From: Arthrobacter sp. ISL-28
Lineage (GTDB): Bacteria > Actinomycetota > Actinomycetes > Actinomycetales > Micrococcaceae
Length of the DNA: 64,000 bases
NCBI RefSeq assembly: GCF_018613875.1
Contig: NZ_JAGGPJ010000023.1
Coordinates: forward strand, 1-64,000
Direction of reading: 5' to 3'
The position numbers and the translations under genes are program-made. Positions 52,747 through 61,114 of the stretch are shown piece by piece. The notes under the pieces were generated by a model, which saw nothing but the letters and a program-made list of their open reading frames with translations, made no database searches and was not told the origin of the DNA. Positions within the stretch are counted from its first letter, which is position 1, and each line of letters begins with the position of its first letter.

Positions 52747-54050
52747 CGGTTCTCTCTTTCGGTGATGGCTTGCTCTATGGCGGTGACAAATAGGGTGAGT
52801 TCCTGGTCGCTGATGATGAACGGCGGGCTGACCTGGATGGTGTTGCCGCGCAGGGCCCGGGCGATATATCCCAGCTCGATCAGATCGTCGCAGACTTGTT
52901 CGGCCTTCAGGTGGTCGGCGAGGGAGATCCCCCCGAGCAGTCCAGCCACGCGCGCATCGGTTACTGCCGCCTGTCGCTGGGCCAGCTTGTCAAATTCTGT
53001 CCGCAGCACTATTTCGAGTTCCTTGACGCGGGGAACCAGCTGGTCGCGCTCAAGAATTTCCAGATGGCGCAGGGCCACTGCAGCGGCGGTTGCGTGCCCG
53101 GCATAAGTCGCCCCATGACGGAAGACGGGTGTAACCGCTGAGTCAACGTAGAACGGTTCCCACACCCGTGGGCTCACCAGGACTCCCCCAAGGGGTGCAT
53201 AACCGGACGTGACTCCCTTGGCAAAGACCACCAGATCAGGTTCGATGCCGTAGCGTTCGGCTGCGAACATCGTCCCGAGGCGGCCGAAGCCTGTAATCAC
53301 CTCGTCGAGGAGCAAGAGGATGTCGTTCTCGCGGCAGATCCTTTGAATGGCTTCAAGGTAGCCGGGTGCAGGCGGATTCACGCCCCCTGTGCCTTGGACA
53401 GGCTCCGTGACAATGGCCGCAATGTTCTCTGGCCCCACGTCTGCGACGACGGCCGCAACATGCTGCGGGTCATTGAAGGAAACCCGGGCCGTTTCGGGCA
53501 CCAGGGAATCGGTGCCGTAGCCTTCGCGGTTAAAGTCAAGGCCGGCGATACTCGTGCCGTAGGCGTGGAGGCCATGGTAGGCGAACTCGCGGCTGAGGAT
53601 AACCTTTTTGCCGGCGCGGCCTTCACGCTGCCAGTGGCGGCGGGCCAGCTTGCATGCGACCTCGACGGCATCGGAACCGCCTGAGTTCAGAATCACCTTC
53701 GAACGGTCAATGGGCGAGATTTCGGCCAGCCGCTCACCGAGGGCAAGGGCTTTATCGTTCGTGAAGCGGCCGAAGATGTGATAGGTCTCAAGCCGCTTCA
53801 TCTGAGCGAAGGCGGCTTCAGCCAGCTCCGGATTCGAATGGCCAATATTGGCGTGCCATAAGCCAGCCGTGCCATCAAACAGGCGACGGCCATCGTTCGT
53901 GAAAACGTAGGATCCAACACCCCCGTCGATGACGAGCTGCCGGCCGACCACTGTCGGTGTGTGCGCCTGGGCAGGCCAAAGGGCCGGCCCGTCCAGCAGC
54001 CTGAAACACGAGCCGCTCGGAGATGAAATGTCGTTGAGGGACATGTGCAT
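52743..54050 (-). CDS. Class III PLP aminotransferase (GABA/omega-amino-acid:pyruvate type)
   Basis: 435 residues. DGRRLFDGTAGLWHANIGHS, NSGGSDAVEVACKLARRHWQ, REFAYHGLHAYGTSIAG, LLLLDEVITGFGRLGTMFAA and the PLP Lys in LVVFAKGVTSGYAPLGGVLV. The order and spacing are those of fold-type I omega-transaminases. It is first gene of the gab operon and probably converts GABA to succinate semialdehyde for the co-translated SSADH. ATG 54050, with AAGGGAG upstream; an in-frame ATG two codons later is also possible. GabT-like, but beta-alanine:pyruvate specificity cannot be excluded. Confidence 0.87.
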   Translation of the reverse strand: MHMSLNDISSPSGSCFRLLDGPALWPAQAHTPTVVGRQLVIDGGVGSYVFTNDGRRLFDGTAGLWHANIGHSNPELAEAAFAQMKRLETYHIFGRFTNDKALALGERLAEISPIDRSKVILNSGGSDAVEVACKLARRHWQREGRAGKKVILSREFAYHGLHAYGTSIAGLDFNREGYGTDSLVPETARVSFNDPQHVAAVVADVGPENIAAIVTEPVQGTGGVNPPAPGYLEAIQRICRENDILLLLDEVITGFGRLGTMFAAERYGIEPDLVVFAKGVTSGYAPLGGVLVSPRVWEPFYVDSAVTPVFRHGATYAGHATAAAVALRHLEILERDQLVPRVKELEIVLRTEFDKLAQRQAAVTDARVAGLLGGISLADHLKAEQVCDDLIELGYIARALRGNTIQVSPPFIISDQELTLFVTAIEQAITERENR

Positions 54051-54170
54051 TCGCTCCCTTCCAGGCGCAGTCAGGGTTGGCAGGAACTACCGCATAAAGG
54101 CAAGGGATTTCCGGCGTAGAAGCAAATGTAGCTAAGCCAGCCTGTAAAGAAAAGCGAATGTTTTTGACAC

Positions 54171-54180
54171 TTACATGTAA
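54171..54180. promoter_or_regulatory. Palindrome in the aminotransferase promoter
   Basis: TTACATGTAA, a perfect 10-bp palindrome followed by CGGTAACTTACAG, lies ~120 bp upstream of the aminotransferase start and just past the LysR stop. The surrounding AT-rich TTTTTGACA could be a -35 box. Candidate site for the neighbouring LysR regulator. Confidence 0.4.
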
Positions 54181-54187
54181 CGGTAAC

Positions 54188-55084
54188 TTACAGTTTTGAA
54201 TTGAGCTGGAATGCCTGGGCAATTGCTTCCCGCACGGCCACCAGTGCCGCGCTGTGTTCCGACCCCGACCTCACCAGATACTGAATGCTTCGCCGCTGGT
54301 CTGAGGGCAGCCAAGGACTCGGCACCACATCACTGCCCGCCTCGCGCACCACCATGTCCGGCAGAAATGCTGCGGCCAGCCCTTGTTCGACCATCCTGAG
54401 GTGAAAAAGGAGGTCCGAGGAGACATGGGCGACGACGGGCTCAAAGCCCCGCTCCCGACATACTCGTAAGGCCCACTGCGAGGACGCCGAGCCAAGGGGT
54501 TCTACGACCCAGCGCGCGCTGCGGACCTGGTCAAAGTCCTCAAAGATCACGCCATGCGGGAGATAGCCCCGGATGGGGTCCTGACCGATCACGGTGGTAT
54601 GGATGCCGCCATGTGGAGCCCCTTGCGTCCCGGGAAACGCGTCGGTTACGACAGCATCAACCTGCCGCGACATGAGCTGCATCACGGCGATTTCCGGTTC
54701 CTCGCGACGCAGACGCACGTCCAGGCCGGGAAAGTTTCGAGCCAACTCAGCCAGAGCGGTTGGCATAACGCTGCGGCTGATGGTTGCGAAGGCAGCGACA
54801 GTAACTACGCCCTGGACCCGCTGGTGCGAGGTCGCCAAATCAGATTCCGCACGCTCAATGGCGGCCAGGATCGCTTCTGTATTCCGCACCAGCTCCTCAC
54901 CGGCCGGAGTGAGCTTGACGTTGCGACCGGCTTTCTCCAGCAGGACCACACCGGTTTCCTTCTCCAGGACCCCCAGCTGCTGGGAAATGGCGGAATGGCT
55001 ATACGCGAGTTCGCGTGCTGCGGCGCTCATGCTGCCGTGCAACTTGACTTCCCTCAGCAGCGTGAGGCGGTGAACATCTAGCAT
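54188..55084 (-). CDS. LysR-family transcriptional regulator
   Basis: 298 residues. The N-terminal HTH is LDVHRLTLLREVKLHGSMSA, AARELAYSHSAISQQLGVLE, LLEKAGRNVKLTPAGEELV, followed by a ~200-residue periplasmic-binding-like effector domain. ATG 55084 follows AGGAAGCA; the 16-residue longer form is not needed. It lies directly upstream of and parallel to the gab operon, which suggests it controls GABA use. Its C-terminus is close to the gab promoter. Confidence 0.87.
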   Translation of the reverse strand: MLDVHRLTLLREVKLHGSMSAAARELAYSHSAISQQLGVLEKETGVVLLEKAGRNVKLTPAGEELVRNTEAILAAIERAESDLATSHQRVQGVVTVAAFATISRSVMPTALAELARNFPGLDVRLRREEPEIAVMQLMSRQVDAVVTDAFPGTQGAPHGGIHTTVIGQDPIRGYLPHGVIFEDFDQVRSARWVVEPLGSASSQWALRVCRERGFEPVVAHVSSDLLFHLRMVEQGLAAAFLPDMVVREAGSDVVPSPWLPSDQRRSIQYLVRSGSEHSAALVAVREAIAQAFQLNSKL

Positions 55085-55273
55085 TGTGCTTGCTTCCTGG
55101 CTATCTGCTGTCGAATGCGCTGAGGTATGCATGGCCAGGTGGGCCTGCGTGGATTTTTCCCCGAGCCATCCAATCAGCTGTTCGAAATCGACCCGACGCT
55201 GTCTATCGTATTCCGCAGCGGAAAGCCGCGTCGTCGTCGGACTTTGTCGTCAATCGCCTGTTGACCCGCCTCT

Positions 55274-55876
55274 TCAGCGGGGCATCAGCAGGCTGATCTG
55301 GGTCCGGATGTCCTGCACGATCGTCTCGATGCTCAAGGCGGCGTTCAGACTCACTGCCATGCTGAGGAACATCACGGCAGTGACGATGTGTGCCGTCGTT
55401 GCGGCATCATCTGCGCTGACCAGTCCATCCCTGCCCAGAACTGCAGCGATGGCCTCCTCGGTCTGCGCGACGATGGAGAGGGCCTCACTGTGGTGGGGCT
55501 CCGTCGGATCGCCGAAGACCATCTCCCGCAGGTAGGTGCGCCCGTTGTCGACCTGGATCCGGTTGCATTCCACGATCGGCCGCACAATGGACATCACTGC
55601 ATCCAGCACATCCGGGACGCTTTCAGCGTCAGCACGACCCCGCTCAAGAGCTTCGGCGTAATGGGTGTTCTGCACGAGCAGGAGCAGTTCTCCCTTGGTT
55701 TTGGCGTAGAGGAACAGGGTTCCGGTGCCGATGTCAGCCTTGTCGGCGATCTGCTGCGTCGTGACATCCTCGACTCCGTGTTCAGCAAACAGTTCGCTGG
55801 CTGCGGCAGTGATGCGGTCGAGCTTCTGCTGCTTGTTCCGCTCGCGCCGTCCGAGCGGTTGGGAAGCGACGGACAT
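55274..55876 (-). CDS. TetR-family transcriptional regulator
   Basis: 200 residues. The HTH is RITAAASELFAEHGVEDVTT, QQIADKADIGTGTLFLYAKT; a helical ligand domain of ~140 residues follows. Its own promoter contains CTGATTAGACTCAGTTAT, nearly the same as an element before the oxidoreductase gene at 57930. It therefore probably represses both itself and the oxidoreductase/hydrolase operon that ends just upstream. Confidence 0.85.
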   Translation of the reverse strand: MSVASQPLGRRERNKQQKLDRITAAASELFAEHGVEDVTTQQIADKADIGTGTLFLYAKTKGELLLLVQNTHYAEALERGRADAESVPDVLDAVMSIVRPIVECNRIQVDNGRTYLREMVFGDPTEPHHSEALSIVAQTEEAIAAVLGRDGLVSADDAATTAHIVTAVMFLSMAVSLNAALSIETIVQDIRTQISLLMPR

Positions 55877-55897
55877 GACGGTTCCTCCCGGAATAAA

Positions 55898-55915
55898 CTG
55901 ATTAGACTCAGTTAT
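55898..55915 (+). promoter_or_regulatory. Candidate TetR operator at its own promoter
   Basis: CTGATTAGACTCAGTTAT, 22 bp before the TetR start, differs at three positions from TTGATTACACTCACTTAT (minus strand, 57984-58001). An overlapping inverted repeat ACTC-AGTTAT-GAGT is also present. Confidence 0.55.
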
Positions 55916-56018
55916 GAGTGTATTCCCTTGACGACGCCCAGAGTCATTCGTGCGGCGTGTCTACTCTTCGGAGTGGCGGAGGACATGGTGGGGTCTTGTT
56001 GCTCGCTTCGGTAGTGGG

Positions 56019-56885
56019 TCAGCGGGCGAGGAATTCGAGGGCGGCGGGGGCGAACGTGGCGTGGTTCTGGAAGATGCCGCCATGGCCGGAGTCGGGGTAG
56101 ATGACCAGCTCGGATCCCTTGACGCGACGGTGCAGGTCCTCGGAGAGGATCGATGGCACCATGCGGTCATTGTCGCCGTTGGCGATGAGGGTGGGGTGGG
56201 TGAGCTTTGACAGGTCCGACGGGGCGGATCGGCCGAACTTCTGGATGGCCTTCAGCTGGGCCTGGAACGCCTTGGTGCTGATCGGCTTGTCACGGTCGAC
56301 GGTGCGTTCCTGGAGGCGCTTGATAAACGCCTTCGCGGCGGGCTTGCCGGTGGCGTTGCGGTTGAAGAACAGGAACTCCTTCGGGTCCGAGCGCGTCAGG
56401 GTCGCACGCACGATGTCCCGGTAGGTGGTGCCGACCACCTTGTCCAGGTCCTTGCCTCCGCGCGGCCCGGTACCGGTCAGCACGAGCTTTCGGACAAGGC
56501 CGGGATGCTCGAGGACCAGGTCCTGGGCGATCATGCCGCCCATCGAGAAGGAGAAGACGTCGATCTTGTCGAACCCGAGGGCCTTGATGAAGGTGTGGGC
56601 GTCGTCTGCCATGGCCTCGATGCTGTCGGGAACCTGACCCGTGGAGGCGCCGACACCGCGCTGGTCGAAGGTGATGACGTGGCGGTTCGCGGCAATGGGG
56701 TCAATGATGCGGGGGTCCCAGTTGTCCAGCGTCGCAGCGAGGTGCACGAAGAACACAACGGGGATGCCGCCCCTGGGCCCCAGTTCGCGGTATGCGTAGG
56801 TAACGCCGTCAGCAGTGATATTGCGGGCCTGTGCCTTCGCGTACGAGGTGACGACGGATTCGTTCGACGTGTCGGTATTGCCCAT
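56019..56885 (-). CDS. Alpha/beta hydrolase
   Basis: 288 residues. GVTYAYRELGPRGGIPVVFF and VHLAATLDNWDPR form the oxyanion region. FDQRGVGASTG follows, the nucleophile elbow is FSFSMGGMIAQDLV, the acid is in IANGDNDRMVPSI, and the His is in YPDSGHGGIFQNH. The family is perhydrolase/3-oxoadipate-enol-lactonase-like. ATG 56885 follows CCAGGAGAACAACCGTC; the 17-residue extension from 56936 overlaps the upstream gene end. It is the second gene of the TetR-regulated operon behind the oxidoreductase. Substrate unknown. Confidence 0.83.
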   Translation of the reverse strand: MGNTDTSNESVVTSYAKAQARNITADGVTYAYRELGPRGGIPVVFFVHLAATLDNWDPRIIDPIAANRHVITFDQRGVGASTGQVPDSIEAMADDAHTFIKALGFDKIDVFSFSMGGMIAQDLVLEHPGLVRKLVLTGTGPRGGKDLDKVVGTTYRDIVRATLTRSDPKEFLFFNRNATGKPAAKAFIKRLQERTVDRDKPISTKAFQAQLKAIQKFGRSAPSDLSKLTHPTLIANGDNDRMVPSILSEDLHRRVKGSELVIYPDSGHGGIFQNHATFAPAALEFLAR

Positions 56886-56932
56886 GACGGTTGTTCTCCT
56901 GGAGGGTTGGGGGATGAGTGGCCGACGGCGGG

Positions 56933-57930
56933 TCATTGGGTGAGGGTGACCACGGCTTTGCCGCGGATGCCGCCCGTCGCAAGGGACTGCAGCGCCTGTG
57001 GGGTCTGGGCGAAGTCGAAGACCTTACCCACGATCGGGCGCAGCACGCCGTCGTCGACCAGAGCGCTGATCTGGCTCAGCTGGTCGCCGCTGGCGCGCAT
57101 GAAGAGGAACTCGTAGCTCACGCCGAGCTTCTTCGCCTGTCTGCGGATCTTGCTGCTGAGTCCGGTGATCGCCAGGCGCAGGACAGGGCTCAGGCCGGCC
57201 TTGCGTGCGAACGCCGGGTCCGGGGGCCGGAAATCCCGATCGCTTTCCCGCCGGGCTTCAGGATGCGCAGCGACTTCTCGAGGTTCTCCCCGCCGAGGCT
57301 GTCGAGCACGAGATCGTATCCGGCGAGGAGCTGCTCGAAGTCCTGGGTGCGATAGTCGATCACGGTGTCCGCGCCGAGATCACGCACGAAGTCGGCGTTG
57401 GGACCGCTCACGGTGGTTGCAACGGTCGCGCCGAGATGCTTGGCAAGCTGAATCGCGATCGACCCGACCCCGCCAGCGCCGGCGTGAATGAGAACCCTTT
57501 GTCCCGGCTGCACGTTACCCTGCTCGACGAGGGCCTGCCACGCCGTGAGCGCCACGAGCGGCAGCGAGCCGGCCTCCTCCATGCTGGCCGTTGCGGGCTT
57601 CAGCGCCAGGTCTCCCTCGGCGACGGCGATTCGCTCGGCGAACGTGCCGATGCGGTCTTTGTCGGGGCGGGCGTAGACCTCGTCACTGGGCTTGAACCCT
57701 TGCACCTTTGCCCCGACGCGGATGACAGTGCCGGCGACGTCGTTACCGAGGATCAGCCGCAGCTTGTAGGGAAGGATCTGCTTGAACTCACCCAGCCGGA
57801 TCTTCTCGTCCAGCTGGTTGAGGCCCGCTGCTTGGACCTGCACGAGCACGTCGCGGTCGCCGACGATCGGCTCAGCGACGTCCGCTTCGCGCAACGGCTC
57901 CTTGTACTTGGTGACGACGAACGCTCGCAT
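56933..57930 (-). pseudogene. Zinc-independent MDR quinone-oxidoreductase-like gene with a homopolymer frameshift
   Basis: ATG 57930 (AAGGAG upstream) begins MRAFVVTKYKEPLREADVAE, LGNDVAGTVIRVG, GVGSIAIQLAKHLGATV (NADPH site) and LVLDSLGGENLEKSLRIL. At a five-G run (57222-57226, plus strand) the frame turns to an Arg-rich tail, while the proper continuation PDPAFARKAGLSPVLRLAIT ... VSYEFLFMRASGDQLSQIS to KAVVTLTQ runs on in another frame to 56933. One extra base would restore a ~331-residue NADP-dependent oxidoreductase. It may be a real mutation or a read error. Confidence 0.8.
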
Positions 57931-57983
57931 GGCGTCGTGCTCCTTCTGGTAGTCATGTCCGTCTCCCGAGACGTGCCCTCTTG

Positions 57984-58001
57984 ATAAGTGAGTGTAATCA
58001 A
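57984..58001 (-). promoter_or_regulatory. Candidate TetR operator of the oxidoreductase/hydrolase operon
   Basis: The minus strand reads TTGATTACACTCACTTAT, closely matching the site at the TetR promoter. It overlaps a larger inverted repeat GAGTGTA (57990-57996) / TACACTC (58009-58015). It lies ~55-70 bp before the oxidoreductase start in an AT-rich promoter patch. Confidence 0.55.
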
Positions 58002-58232
58002 TTATGACTACACTCAATAAAATGTCAAGGGCGGTCGCCAGGCCAGGCCGCAGGAGGAGCTTTCGGGCAGCCAAGCGGCGCTTCTGCGCAGCAGGGATCT
58101 GTGGCCGTGCGAGCGGTAGGACCGTGCATCGTTGGCCGAGCGCGTCGTAAACGACTTATTCGTCGTCGGCTTGTCCGCCCCCGTGAGACTTGAAGCAGGG
58201 CCAACGGGTGTAGCTGAGATGTATGCCTGATA

Positions 58233-58517
58233 TCAGTTAAGCGGGAAGACGAGCAGAGACCCGGTGGCGGTAGCGACCAGTTTGCCGCTGGCGTCGGTGA
58301 CGGTGGCGTCTGCGAAGGCAACGCGGCTGCCGGCCTTCGATACAACGCCTATGCAAGTCAACGGGCCGCTGCCGGCTCGGATTGAGCGAAGGTAGTTCAC
58401 TTTGATTTCTATGGAGGTGTAGCCGACGCCCTTAGGAAGGGTGGTCTGTACGGCGCAGCCCAGGGCCGAATCGAGCAGGGCGCACACCAGCCCGCCGTGA
58501 ACTGCGCCGATCGGGTT
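58233..58517 (-). pseudogene. PaaI-type thioesterase lacking its N-terminus
   Basis: Reads HMNPIGAVHGGLVCALLDSA, LGCAVQTTLPKGVGYTSIEI, KVNYLRSIRAG and VAFADATVTDASGKLVATAT, the NPxGxVHGG core and C-terminal half of PaaI hot-dog thioesterases. The ~40 residues that should precede NPIG are replaced by sequence overlapping the DUF6510-like gene, so an upstream deletion joined the two. No suitable start is seen. Confidence 0.65.
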
Positions 58518-58537
58518 CATATGCCGCCTACCTGCGG

Positions 58538-58891
58538 TTACGCCTGGCCCTCTCGGTCGATCTGCAGATAGCTGAGTCCGCTTACATCGAGCCAGTAGCT
58601 TGTTGGAGTTTCCACGAGGCGCAGGAGGACGCCGTCGCATGATTTGCAGCGCACAACGATTCCGGGGGCATCGGTGTAGACAACGGCCTCACCGAAAGCC
58701 CGGACGGCGCCGCAGTGCTTGCATCGTCCGATCGCTGCGATGATGTCGATGCGGAACAATTCCCATAGCGGCCCCGCCGCCGCGTTTCCGTCCAGGTGAG
58801 AAATCGGATTGCCTGCGATTCCGCTGATGTCCTGATCCTCGAGGCGCGGGTCCTCAGCGCCCGGAGAAGCGGAGCCATTGTTGCCGGTCAC
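58538..58891 (-). CDS. DUF6510-like zinc-ribbon protein
   Basis: 117 residues. Two CxxC pairs, CKHCGAVRAFGEAVVYTDAP and VVRCKSCDGVLLRLVE, form a rubredoxin-like zinc ribbon; DGNAAAGPLWELFRIDI precedes it. GTG 58891 overlaps the stop of the ferredoxin-reductase-like gene by 4 bp. This small protein regularly follows a sulfite-oxidase-like plus FNR-like gene pair in actinobacteria, which suggests a three-part redox system. Exact role unknown. Confidence 0.75.
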   Translation of the reverse strand: MTGNNGSASPGAEDPRLEDQDISGIAGNPISHLDGNAAAGPLWELFRIDIIAAIGRCKHCGAVRAFGEAVVYTDAPGIVVRCKSCDGVLLRLVETPTSYWLDVSGLSYLQIDREGQA

Positions 58892-59625
58892 CGGGTTCCT
58901 CCCGTTCCGCCGAAGCGTTCGGTTTTGATGGAGGCGGCCGGATAGCCCGCCTCCACAAGCCATTCCGAGACCGTTTCGACAAATAATGTCTGACCACAGA
59001 TGAAGGTGTCGGGGGTGGCGTCCGGCGGCTGGATGTTCGCCAGCAGTGTTTCTGCCGTGAGCCGTCTCGGGGCAGTTGGCCAGCCCTGTGGCACGATGCG
59101 CGTGTAGACGTAGTCGACAGTGAGCTTGGGGGATCGCTGACTCAGCGTGAGCAACTCCTCCCGATAGAACCCAGCCTGGGGTGATTTGAGTGAGTACAGC
59201 AGCCTGAAGGGTGAGGGATTCTCGGACGCCTCATGCGCCCGGATCATGGACATGAGGGGCACGACCCCGGACCCTCCGGCGATCAGCTGAACCGGGTTCG
59301 TGTCCGTCGGCCGCCAAACGAACCAGCCGCCTACTGGTCCACGGACCTCCAGCTGGTCACCGACGGCCAGGTCCCTGACCAGATAGGGGGAGACCTCCCC
59401 GTTGACCAATTCATCAACGGTGATTTCAATGATTTCGTCCATGCTGGCCGTCGCCACGGAGTAGGAGCGCACCGCCGTGTAGCCGTCGTCGGCCGTAAGC
59501 CGAATATCGATGTGCTGGCCCGCGAGATTGCCCATCAAGCCGTCCACGCGTAGCCCGATGGTCCTGGAAGTTTCCGTCTCCGGAACGGCGCTGACGACGT
59601 CGGCAACGCGCCACAGCGTGCTCAT
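58888..59625 (-). CDS. FNR-type FAD oxidoreductase (ferredoxin-reductase-like, no Fe-S domain)
   Basis: 245 residues. The FAD motif is RSYSVATASMDE, followed by the GEVSPYLVRDLAVGDQLEVR barrel, the NAD(P) site LIAGGSGVVPLMSMIRAHE and CGQTLFVETVSEWLVEAGYP at the C-terminus. There is no C-terminal 2Fe-2S cluster. ATG 59625 starts 11 bp after the molybdopterin-enzyme stop. It is likely the electron-transfer partner of that enzyme. Confidence 0.83.
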   Translation of the reverse strand: MSTLWRVADVVSAVPETETSRTIGLRVDGLMGNLAGQHIDIRLTADDGYTAVRSYSVATASMDEIIEITVDELVNGEVSPYLVRDLAVGDQLEVRGPVGGWFVWRPTDTNPVQLIAGGSGVVPLMSMIRAHEASENPSPFRLLYSLKSPQAGFYREELLTLSQRSPKLTVDYVYTRIVPQGWPTAPRRLTAETLLANIQPPDATPDTFICGQTLFVETVSEWLVEAGYPAASIKTERFGGTGGTR

Positions 59626-59635
59626 GGCGCCAGAC

Positions 59636-60232
59636 TCATGAGTACCGCTCTTCACGCCAGGGGTCGCCGTGGATGTGGTACCCGTTGGATTCCCAGAAGC
59701 CGGGAAGATCGTCCTGTGTCAGCTCGATGCCGTTAATCCACTTGGCGCTTTTCCAAAAGTACAGATGCGGCACGAGGAGCCGGGCAGGTCCGCCGTGGGC
59801 TCGCTCCAATGGCTCGCCGTCGAATTCCCACGCCACCCACGCCCGGCCGTCCAAAAGGTCCTCCAACGCTATGTTGGTGGTGTAGCCGCCGTAGGAGTGG
59901 GCCGTGCTGAACTCGCAGCTTGTTTCAACGTCCTCGAACAAGGTGTCCAAGGATACCCCGCGCCACGACGTGCCCAGTTTGGACCAGCTCGTCACGCAGT
60001 GGATGTCGGTCCGTATTTCAACTTGGGGTAACGCCATAAACGCATCCCATGACCAAGTGTGGCGCCGCCCGTCCTCAGCCGTAATAAAAAATTCCCAGTC
60101 CTCGGTGGGGATAGCCGGCGCGGGCCCCGCAGTCAGCACGGGAAAGCTTCCCGTCTCGTATTGGCCCGGGGGTAACGCTGGATTACCGGAATGCCGTCTT
60201 CCATGAAAACCAGACGAGATGATGCCCATCAT
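59636..60232 (-). CDS. Sulfite-oxidase-like molybdopterin oxidoreductase (cytoplasmic)
   Basis: 198 residues, single SUOX molybdopterin domain. IRTDIHCVTSWSKLGTSWRG contains the molybdenum-ligand Cys; AHSYGGYTTNIALEDLLDGR, HGGPARLLVPHLYFWKSAKW and LTQDDLPGFWESNGYHIHGD are typical of YedY/MsrP-like and NarB-type short members. The start is ATG 60232 or 60229 (GGAGGTAC upstream; the second spacing is better). There is no signal peptide, so it works inside the cell with the FNR and zinc-ribbon partners. Substrate (sulfoxide or sulfite) not deducible. Confidence 0.85.
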   Translation of the reverse strand: MMGIISSGFHGRRHSGNPALPPGQYETGSFPVLTAGPAPAIPTEDWEFFITAEDGRRHTWSWDAFMALPQVEIRTDIHCVTSWSKLGTSWRGVSLDTLFEDVETSCEFSTAHSYGGYTTNIALEDLLDGRAWVAWEFDGEPLERAHGGPARLLVPHLYFWKSAKWINGIELTQDDLPGFWESNGYHIHGDPWREERYS

Positions 60233-60299
60233 GTACCTCCGACGCCGAGCTCCGCCCCATCGACCGCACTCGGTTCCCCAACCATATGGCAACCGCCGG

Positions 60300-60439
60300 A
60301 CCGGGTCTAGACATTCACCCTGGCGCGGACCGGTCGCGTGCTTATGGCCGCCGCGGTTGCGAAGGAGCTCGGCGTGGTGGACATCGACGGAAGTTCGCCG
60401 CCGGCGCTGACACTTCCGGACATCCAGGACGCTTGGTAG
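60300..60439 (+). pseudogene. C-terminal scrap of a short-chain dehydrogenase
   Basis: The frame reads ARTGRVLMAAAVAKELGVVD then IDGSSPPALTLPDIQDAW and stop, the tail typical of a particular group of actinobacterial SDR proteins (EELGVxDxDGxxPxxLTL). Nothing upstream remains. Confidence 0.4.
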
Positions 60440-60484
60440 TTTGCACGCCGGAAGGTTTCCTCGGCTTCCCCGCACGAAATACCA

Positions 60485-61114
60485 TCAAACAGCTGAACCT
60501 GTACCCTGCGGGCGGTGGACACCAAACAACGGCAACACCACCTGGTCCACTACGGCCACCAGGAAGTCATCGTCGATCGGGCCGGAACCGAAGATGAAGC
60601 GTTGCCGCAACAGGGCGGGACCGGCCTCGATTCTGAAGTCGGTCACGAGGTCCGGATCGCATTCGCCCCGGTCGACCGCGTTGGCAAGGATTTCGTGCAT
60701 CATCCTGCTGGCGTTCCCGCGCGCGAATTCACGGACCTCGGCGGCAACGTCGGGGTTCTGCAAGGCCTCACCCAGCACTCCACGCATGGCCTGTCCCACT
60801 ATCCCTTCCAGTAGCCGAGCCCCTTGCCGCATGACGGTCAGGGTATCCAGGCGCAGGCTGCCGGTATTAGGGACGGTGTCGGGGCCAGGCATCGCCTCGT
60901 AGGCGGCGTCCAGCACCAAGGCGGCGCGGCCTGGCCAGCGACGGTAGAGCGAGGCTTTGCTGGCATGCGCACGTTCGGCCACGCGGTCCATGGTGAGGGC
61001 GGAGTACCCGGATTCGGCGATCTCGGCCAAAACGGCATCGAAGATCGCCCTGCTCAGCACCTCACCGCGGCGGCGCGGCAGCTTCCGGTGGTCCGGACCC
61101 GGCACAGCCGTCAC
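60485..61114 (-). CDS. TetR/AcrR-family regulator
   Basis: 209 residues. The N-terminal HTH is SRAIFDAVLAEIAESGYSAL, TMDRVAERAHASKASLYRRW, followed by a ~130-residue ligand domain. GTG 61114 overlaps the stop of the rifampicin-phosphotransferase-like gene by 4 bp, so it is translated with it and probably controls it and the MFS exporter upstream (inference). Confidence 0.87.
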   Translation of the reverse strand: MTAVPGPDHRKLPRRRGEVLSRAIFDAVLAEIAESGYSALTMDRVAERAHASKASLYRRWPGRAALVLDAAYEAMPGPDTVPNTGSLRLDTLTVMRQGARLLEGIVGQAMRGVLGEALQNPDVAAEVREFARGNASRMMHEILANAVDRGECDPDLVTDFRIEAGPALLRQRFIFGSGPIDDDFLVAVVDQVVLPLFGVHRPQGTGSAV

